From the NCBI GenBank assembly GCA_026936335.1, contig JAPMXV010000039.1, forward strand, positions 62,001 to 126,000: 64,000 nucleotides of DNA, written 5' to 3'. Below are positions 57,097 to 64,000 of the stretch, piece by piece; the first letter of the stretch is position 1; each line of letters opens with the position of its first letter. This DNA comes from Mantamonas sphyraenae (Eukaryota; CRuMs; Mantamonadidae). A program made the translations under genes and the position numbers. The notes beneath the pieces are model-generated. The model made no database searches. It was not told the origin of the DNA and was given only the letters and a program-made list of their open reading frames with translations.

Positions 57097-57834
57097 TCAC
57101 AAGCCCAGTCGTCGTGTTGCACGGTCTCCCCATGACGTGTGATGCTCCCTTTCGTGCATCCAGTCGTCTCTGCAGTCGAAGCAGTACACCGTCTCGTATG
57201 CTGTGTCGTAGTTGATTTCCGAGCAAAACGTGCAGTAGAACTCATCGCACTGATCACACTGCCTCACGCACGTCTCGCACGTCGACTGCCGGCAGTATGC
57301 ACACGGCACAGTCTCTGTCAGCGTCTTGCACAGGAAGCACGTGTCTTCTTGCGCCCCCTCCATGTGTGTCGACTCCACGCTTTCGTCGTCTGCCACGCCC
57401 CCGCCGCTTTCCATGATCAGCTGAATCGTGTGCTCTGCAGAGCCCAATTTTCGCACACCCCCCCCCCACAGCCGAAAATTCGGAAGCGCCCGCCCCCATC
57501 TGGTGTTAGAGAATGCCCATTGACTTGTCCGCCATGCGGGAGGGAAGCCACCACACACACACGTACCGTGGATATAATCATAGTCGTAGGCCACGTTCTT
57601 GGACGGGGCGTCTGCGCGATCATCCATGGAGCCGCGACGTTTGCGCCCGTAGGCTGGCTCGTATGCACTCTCCTCGTCCATACCGTCGTCGTGTGCAGCC
57701 ATGGCATGGCGTTCAAACTCCGCAAACTCCGTCTGCCCTGTGTCACGTCGCCTGTAGCCGCCACGTCGAGACGACGACGACGCTGTCGAGGACGAAGACG
57801 ACGAAGACGACGCTGAGCTCACGTACTCTTCAAA
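57097..57834 (-). CDS. Siva-like cysteine-rich zinc protein
   Basis: The two assigned exons are 57834-57567 and 57434-57097; the junction completes a Glu codon. The C-terminal exon carries the Siva-type zinc pattern: CFLCKT...CAYCRQSTCETC, QCDQCDEFYCTFC, then YETVYCFDC, with Cys pairs spaced as in animal SIVA1, a proapoptotic and stress-response adaptor. The N-terminal part is Ser-rich and acidic (DDGMDEESAYEPAYGRKRR) and lacks the SIVA1 amphipathic helix. The true start is unresolved. The reading frame enters through a TGCAG acceptor at 57835, so an upstream exon is likely, possibly near 57935-57995 where an open amphipathic stretch ends in a GTACGC donor. Met codons inside (57702) are alternatives. 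The intron contains C-runs. Confidence 0.65.
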   Translation of the reverse strand, partial: FEEYVSSASSSSSSSSTASSSSRRGGYRRRDTGQTEFAEFERHAMAAHDDGMDEESAYEPAYGRKRRGSMDDRADAPSKNVAYDYDYIHGTCVCGGFPPAWRTSQWAFSNTRWGRALPNFRLWGGGVRKLGSAEHTIQLIMESGGGVADDESVESTHMEGAQEDTCFLCKTLTETVPCAYCRQSTCETCVRQCDQCDEFYCTFCSEINYDTAYETVYCFDCRDDWMHEREHHTSWGDRATRRLGL

Positions 57835-57989
57835 CTGCACATCGTGCACACATCGATGTCAGGGGAGGGAGGGAGGGGGGTAGGGGGGGAGAAGGGGAGT
57901 GGGGCGTTCGGTGGGGGAATGGGAGCGTACCATGCGGGTGTGTGGGGTAGTCGAGAAAAGCTGGTTCGCCAGCCGCACCAATCTTTCCA

Positions 57990-59460
57990 ATGCGTCCGCA
58001 CATCTTCGTTTTCCTGTGTGTGTTGACTGCGCTGTTATGCGTGCATGTCGCCCAGGCCGCCTATTGCCATAACAAACCAGTGCCGCCGTCGCCGCCGAAT
58101 GAACAGCCCATCTACTCCGGTTCGCCCGAGCTCGTGCGTTCCGTAGCCAATGGCAAGCTGATGATGGTTGGGCCCGCTGGAGACCGTATCAACGTGCTCC
58201 ATCTGTACGGCACAGCCAAGGAGATGGTCAGTGCAGAGAAGAAAGCCATCCCACAAACCCACAACACCCAGTTCTTTTTCGCTCCTCGCGCCGAACGTCC
58301 GTTCTCACCCGCGTTTTCTCGTTTTCTTTGTCTCTTCTCTCCTCCTTCATTTGCAGGGATTCGCCCATGGCCAGCTCATGCACAAGGAGATCCAAGAGCT
58401 TCTGCCAGTGATGTACGAGCACATGTATAAGCAGATCGACAGCTCCCTGGATTTCTTGCCCAAGGACATCCGCCACCTGGTGGAAAAGTACGGCCTTGAG
58501 GCGGCGTTGGATCTTGTGGTCGATGCCACCAGACCGTGGACACCGCAGTACTGGTTCGATGAGATCGAGGGGCTTGCGGAAGGTGCACAAGTGGATGCTC
58601 GACAACTGCGCAACTTGCAGTACATCGGCGAGCTCCTGAAAGGGTCATGCTCCATGCTGGGCGTGTGGGGCGACTCACTTGCTCCGGGCGGATACAACCG
58701 ATCAGCGACGATGCTTCAGCTGCGTGCGTTGGACTGGGACATGGAGGCACCCGTCATCAACCTGCCCGCACTGGTTGTGTACCATCCCAACGACCCAAAG
58801 TATCCGCAGCTGCACGAGGCGGTCAACGTCGCCTTTGTGGGATTTGTGGGCGGCCTCACCGGTGTGAGCATCAAACAGCTCGGCATCAGCGAGATTGGGG
58901 TCTATTTCAGCGACGATACGTTTGGCAGCGAATCCCGCTTTGGTGAACCGTTTAACGCTCTCATCAAGGACATCCTGCTTGTGGACAACACCCTGGAGGA
59001 TTCGATCACGCGCATCCAAAACACAAAGCGCACTTGTGACCTCATTCTGGGTGTTGGGGACGCAAAGGCTCCGGGGAACGACTCGTTCCGGGCCTTTCAG
59101 TACTCCGCCTCTGTGGCCAACGTGTTCAGCGATCAGAATCAGCAACCGACGGCCGAGTGGCATCCGCGCATCCCCAACATGGTGTACTACGCCATGGACT
59201 GGCAATGTCCTGCCCAGACACAGGCCATGGCCAACCAGTTGAAGCAGCTCGACGGACAGCTCTCTGTGGAGACCATCATTCGTGATGTGGCACCCAAGAC
59301 ACTGACCGGCGACACACATATCTGTGTGTACGACATGGCCAACTGGAACATGTTCTGCGCCCACGCACGTCAAGCTGGTGTGAACACCGGCTCCCCCAAC
59401 GCCTATCTGCGCACATACATTCACCACGACATGCGTGCCATGTTTGCAGAGACCTTGTGA
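57990..59460 (+). CDS. Secreted dcd1/acid-ceramidase-like Ntn-hydrolase, copy 1
   Basis: Two exons (57990-58226, 58357-59460) give 446 residues. A signal peptide (VFLCVLTALLCVHVAQA) ends before AYCHNKP. The body matches the family of Dictyostelium dcd1 (acid-ceramidase-like) proteins, related to C45 acyltransferases. Landmarks are HLYGTAKEMGFAHGQL, PWTPQYWFDEIEGLAEG, the candidate nucleophile Cys177 in GSCSMLG, LQLRALDWD, a Gly-rich GFVGGLTG segment, LEDSITRI and AMDWQCP. Ntn-hydrolases of this type self-cleave before the Cys and act on amides. The ceramide link is a family annotation, not something the sequence proves. It is probably lysosomal or secreted. Tandem paralogue of the next gene. 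Confidence 0.8.
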
Positions 59461-59558
59461 GGACACTGAGAGTGCCCTTCAACAACAACAATCCGAACAC
59501 TGCTGGGGGAAGCCCGCCAACCCGAGCTCAACCAAAAAAACACACTCCAATCTCGCCA

Positions 59559-61137
59559 ATGAAGTTGCACACCCTTGCTCTTGTGTCTGCGCTGACTGTG
59601 GCGTTGGTGTGCATTCATGCTACCCAGGCTGCGTACTGCCATGGCAAGCCTGACCCCAACGCACCGGCAAACAACCTGCCTTTTTGGACTCAGCCCCCAA
59701 CCCTCGTCCGCACGGTTCCCAACGGAAAGCTCTTCACCGTCGGCGGCCCGGATGACCGTGTCTATGTCATCCACGTGTATGGCACTGCCAAGGAGATGGT
59801 ACGTCCGTACGCGCTGGCAGAAGACACCGACGTCGCCTCGCTTTGCCATCCACGCTGACACCCCCTTTCCCTCCACTTCCACCTGCAGGGACAAGCACAC
59901 GGTGCCCTTATGAAGGAGGAGATCAGCACCATGCTGCAAAAGGTGTACAACGTACGTTTAGCCTGCCCTGGACCTCGCTTCGGCCCGAGGTTATTCAGCG
60001 AGCTGTGGCGCCCGGATATATTTGTGCGCCCCGTTTTGCCAAACGGCGGTTCCTTTCGGCTCACACATGCTTGTCACGAACCATCACCATCACCACAACG
60101 ACCGCACACAGTACATCTACGAGCAGATCGACCAGGACATCTCGTTCCTGCCCAAGAGCCTGCGTCATTTGGTGGAAGAGTATGGGTTGGACGCGGCGCT
60201 GGACCTGCAGGTGGACGCCACAAAGCCCTGGACGCCGCAGTACTGGTTCGATGAGATCGAGGGCCTGGCGGAAGGTGCTGGCGTGCCATACAATGCCATC
60301 CGCAACTTGCAGTACCTGGGTGAGATCACCCGCGGGGCGTGCAGCATGATGGGTGCCTGGGAGGAGGCCGTCAACGGCACCACGCTCATCAGCACACGTC
60401 AGCTGGATTGGGACATTGACAACCCCATCCGTGACTTCCCCGCCGTGGTGATTTACCACCCGAAGGATGCAAAGTACCCTGAACTGCACACGGCCATCAA
60501 CGTGGGCTGGGTGGGCTGGGTGGGTGCCCTCACAGGCATGAGCGAGGATCAGCTGAGCATCAGTGAGATTGGCGTCACGTATCCGGATGACACGTTTGGC
60601 AAGGAGACACGCTTTGGTGTGCCCTTTGTCGTGCTGCTCAAGGACATCCTCCTTGTGGACAAGACCCTGGAGGACTCCATCACACGCATCCAGAACGCAA
60701 AGCGCACCTGCAAGCTCATCCTGGGTGTGGGCGACGCCAAGAACAACGGATCCTTCCGTGGGTTTGAGTACAGCGCTACGGTGGCCAACGTCATTTCCGA
60801 CCAAAATCTGATGCCCGTCAACGACACCTGGCACCCCAAGATCCCCAAGGTGGTGTACTTTGGCATGGATTGGCTGTGTCCGCCCTACAGCGAGACGCTG
60901 GCCAGCCACATCAAGGCAAACTACGGCCGCATCAACGCCAACATCGCCGCTCGCGAGATCATCGCGCGCACAGAGACCGGAAACATGCACAGTGCCATCT
61001 ACGACATGCACAACGGATACATGTACGTGGCCAACACGCGTCGTTCAGACGTCTCCACAGGCGCCATCAAGGCCTTTGCACGCACCTACATCCGATACAA
61101 CGTCAAGGCGCTCTTTGCCGAGACCATGGAGCAATGA
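59559..61137 (+). CDS. Secreted dcd1/acid-ceramidase-like Ntn-hydrolase, copy 2
   Basis: Three exons (59559-59798, 59889-59951, 60112-61137) give 442 residues, all junctions phase 0. The signal peptide (ALVSALTVALVCIHATQA) and mature start AYCHGKP mirror copy 1. Shared blocks include YGTAKEM, PWTPQYWFDEIEGLAEG, candidate nucleophile Cys178 in GACSMMG, LDWDID, GWVGALTG, LEDSITRIQNAKRTC and GMDWLCP. The first intron is at the same site as in copy 1. The second intron (59952-60111), after LQKVYN, is absent from copy 1, where the equivalent sequence is continuous, so an intron was gained or lost after duplication. The N-half and active-site surroundings are highly conserved, so both copies look functional. 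It starts 99 bp after copy 1 stops. Confidence 0.8.
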
Positions 61138-61223
61138 GTGTGTGACAAGAGTTCCCATGGATGGAATTGAACAAACCTGCTTCCCTTCACACCTTTCTCC
61201 CGTTCGTTTCACTGAGTGCAAAC

Positions 61224-64000
61224 ATGCCTGTGCGAAGGGCGGCGCAAAACAAAAACCAAACGCCGCGAAGCATGGACGTGTTGGAGGCTGCCAGAGACAC
61301 AAAGCTCCTCTTTTCGTCCTATCTGGGCACGGGCAGCATTGCAGGGCGTCAAAAGGCTCTGCATGCGTTCTTGGACATGTTCATTGACAGCTACAAGGAC
61401 ACGCCAGCAAGTGACCTGCCGTACCAGCTGGGCTCCACGCACAGCATGACCGAGGTTCTGAGCGCCGCGCTTATCCACAATATGGACATGGACGACGCCA
61501 TGGGACAGCTGGACAGCCAATTGCCCCTTCTCCAGGCTCTGGTCATCCTCACGCGTCAGAAAGACAATGTGCACAGCGTGCAGGGGCTGCCGACGCTGCT
61601 CCTCGCGCTCGTGCGTGCTTTGGTCGACACAGACGCAGCCGAGGTGAATGCGGCATGGACACAACTCGACGTGAACGCCGTCTTTGGTCTCCACCACAAG
61701 CTCATTCTTGCCAACAGTGGCACACAGGTGGCAGGCGTGCCCTGGGGCGACAGCGTGTGTGACGCCGTTCTTGCCCTCCTGCTAAACCTAGCCCTGCTGC
61801 GGCATCCGGAATTGCTCAAGTCGTCCAACCTGACCACACTGGTGCAAACGTTTGTGGAGACATCGCAGACACGCGCTTCGTTTTCCCGTGTGCTTCTGCT
61901 GGTCCTTGCGGCGGTGATTCTCGTGTGTTGCCAAGACGTGCGGCACACGCCCTCTTCTTCGCGCCGTCGCCCTGGTGCCAATGCTCCTGTGTTGCCTGCG
62001 TGACATAGGTTCACGCACACCACAGCTGTGCTTGGACGTCGTTCAGGTGCTTTTTCACACCCTGGACCACTCGCTGGGCTTGTCTCAGGCTCTGTTTGAG
62101 GATTTCGCTCAGGCAGACGGCCACATCGTCCTCGCAGACACCATGTCCTGGCTGTGCACAGAAGCAGACTCAGGTCACACCCAATCCACATCCATCGCTG
62201 GTTCTCAGGACGGTGAGGACGACGCGGAGGCGGACACGTCGCGCCGGCAGTTGGCACTGGAGTTTATCGACTGCTGTGTGGCCCTGGTGCATGTGAACCA
62301 TATGCAAACGGACGCCAACGCGTTTGGCATCGTGGTCAAGACGTTCACACGTGCACCGTGGATGCGAGATCACATCGTGGGACACCTGAAGCAGTTGTAT
62401 TTTGCACACCCGCAGGCTTACCCGCAGTTGCAGGCTCACATGGCGCCGTTCCAATTTCTCTTTGATGCGTTTGACCACTTGTCCATGGATACGCAGCACC
62501 GTGTCATGTCCCTGTTTAAGCGCCTGTTGTCGCGCACAGGTGTTGACTGCGCACGCGAAATCGACGGCTTTGTCGCCCTGCTACACAGCGTCAATGCGTC
62601 CACACGGCTGCTGGTGGCCCAGTACATGATCGAATTTGTGCTCAGCGACAGACTCCTGGAAAGTAGCCAGCTCGCAAATGCCCGCTTGTTGCCGCTGCTC
62701 ATCGGACCCCTTTCTGCACCGTTTGATCTTTCCTACTTGCGCTCACTGTTTGGCGACGAGAAAGAAGCACAGAATCGCATTGTAGAGCACTCGCTGAGCC
62801 AGCTACGGGCCAATGCAATCAATGTGGCCATGGAGGGCGGCATGGAGTTTCGTGACTGTGACGCAGCGGGTCTCTTCAACGGCAAGTTGCCAGCGTTTGA
62901 CGATGAACTGTTCACTCGGCTGGCACAATCCAAACTGGATCAAATCCAGGAGGAGAATGTTGTGCTGAGTCTGGATTGCATCAAGGTGGCGTACTACGTA
63001 GCGGCCAAAATGCTCTTCCTTGCGTATGTGTTTGTGCGCAACAACACAGAGAACCAGACACAGCTCATCAAACGCAGTGGCTTGTGCATTCTGTACAGCA
63101 GCACCGACGACCTGGTGCTTCGCAAGCCTGCCTTCAAGGTGTTGGCCCTCCTGGCTGCAGTTGCAACAACAGTACCGTCGAGTGGCCCTTCTGCAGCCTC
63201 CTCGTCGTCCTCATCGTCATCGTCCTCGTCGTCTTCCTCGAGTGACAAAGAAGAAACTGTGGGAAACAACGCCGAAGCGCCAATTGCCAAATCTGTGGTG
63301 CGTGATCTCGTTGGGATGCTGCAGGACAGCGGGCCCACCTCGACGCTGGACATGCAAGTGGTGGTGCTGCGGAGAGACATTCTCAGCAGTCTGGCAGACA
63401 TTATGCTGCGCCATTCAAGCGCACGCGACGAGTTTCGCACGTTTGGCGGCTACATCTGGTGTTTGTCTACCCTGGACGGAATGGCACACAGCGTGCCGGA
63501 GCACAAGCAGTACCACATTCGGGGCAGCGTCTTGCGTGTGGCTGTGCTGCGATTGCTGCAGGCCATCATGCAAGCACTTTCCCGATCCATGCTGGATCAC
63601 AAGGTGAACACGACGTACATGCGTGAGGAAATCGGCTTTGACACACTGCTGGCACCTTTGCAACGCTACGAGATGCTTTCCAGCGAACAGGGCGCCGGAA
63701 TGGCGGATGCACTCATCAACTTGGGGTTGCGTGGTTCCTGGCCGTTGCATTGCCGAAGCAAGCCGCGCTGCAGCGATGCAAGTTGCGCACGCTGCCACGC
63801 CTCCTTGCAATTGGTGCATCCCGAGCCAGTGGCGCTGTTGATGAAAATGTTGCAGGCTCAGTTGATGCAGGTCGACGTGGGCCTTGTGCGCACGTGTCTG
63901 CGCAACTTGGCACTTATCGCTGGCCGGTTTGCGTCCAACGCCCTCATTCTGTGCAGCCACGGCCTGTTGCGCACCGTGATGGACACATTTGCCGACCAGA
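61224..64000 (+). CDS. Large helical-repeat protein, 5' part (BEACH-family candidate)
   Basis: Coding continues off the right edge (over 900 residues visible). The start at 61224 (MPVRRAAQNKNQ) is preferred over 61161, which is only 23 bp after the previous stop. Helix-rich blocks (YLGTGSIAGRQKALHAFLDM; LQALVILTRQKDNVHSVQGL; LVRTCLRNLALIAGRFAS) resemble the armadillo-like N-terminal region of very large BEACH proteins (WDFY3/LvsA class). No BEACH or WD40 part is in view, so this is a weak inference. Frame 0 stops at 62003, and the downstream frame is open from about 61950 to the window end. The link is either an intron (about 61914-62025, CACCACAG acceptor) or one extra base near 61951. A Ser tract lies at 63180-63240, and a CxxC-containing stretch near 63745-63810. 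Confidence 0.6.

Noticed and set aside
57459-57470. C-run in the Siva-like intron considered as a regulatory quadruplex
   Set aside because: A single homopolymer run without further G/C tracts at suitable spacing. Nothing else supports it.

Overview
This is a window of nuclear DNA from a unicellular eukaryote with a compact, moderately GC-rich genome. Short spliceosomal introns (about 60-250 bp, GT...AG, often containing CA/TG runs) interrupt many genes, and genes on both strands are packed with gaps that are often under 200 bp. The gene set (CCDC57-like ciliary coiled coil, NSUN2, PIGF, STK16, Siva-like zinc protein, talin-F0-like and filamin-like modules, acid-ceramidase-like/dcd1 hydrolases) points to a free-living protist on the opisthokont/amoebozoan/apusozoan side of the tree. 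I cannot name the species. I see no bacterial operon signals, tRNA, rRNA or CRISPR array.

Layout. 0-0.4 kb: 5' end of a minus-strand helical-repeat (TOG/HEAT-like) gene, head-to-head with a CCDC57-like gene (0.6-4.35 kb). 4.35-9.4 kb: scaffold protein with three talin-F0-like domains, a filamin-like repeat, a SAM domain and many short WKRE motifs. 9.5-13.3 kb (minus): PIGF and NSUN2, overlapping by four bases at ORF level. 13.5-16.1 kb: membrane RING-like protein. 16.1-18.7 kb (minus): intronless penicillin-acylase-family hydrolase. 18.8-19.0 kb: 73-residue protein ending in a NACA-type UBA domain. 19.2-20.4 kb (minus): STK16-type kinase. 20.5-47.7 kb: one giant secreted/membrane glycoprotein gene, potentially about 8,900 residues. 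47.9-49.0 kb (minus): SRPBCC-SnoaL fusion. 49.0-50.0 kb: Maf nucleotide pyrophosphatase. 50.4-52.7 kb: membrane coiled-coil PDZ protein. 52.8-53.9 kb (minus): basic unknown protein. 53.9-55.2 kb: M14 carboxypeptidase. 55.3-57.0 kb: coiled-coil unknown. 57.1-57.8 kb (minus): Siva-like Cys-rich protein. 58.0-61.1 kb: two tandem secreted dcd1/acid-ceramidase-like hydrolases. 61.2 kb to the end: 5' part of a very large helical protein.

The standout is the giant gene. A signal peptide and a diverged N-terminal region of DUF11-like beta domains lead into about 9.5 copies of a 903-bp (301-residue) unit, then about 10.3 copies of a 939-bp (313-residue) unit. The two units are distant homologues of each other, and copies within an array are almost identical. 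After the arrays come five diverged copies of another beta module, three membrane segments and an acidic tail. Many 1-2 nt frame breaks lie in the arrays, but similar breaks also occur in conserved genes such as NSUN2, so sequencing or assembly error is a serious explanation.

There is no single pathway. Several genes suit an environment-sensing phagotroph: a giant adhesin-like surface protein and several secreted or lumenal hydrolases (M14, dcd1-like pair, penicillin-acylase family). Others suit a cytoskeletal/ciliary programme: the CCDC57-like, TOG-like and F0-filamin-SAM genes. All functions are inferred from sequence only.
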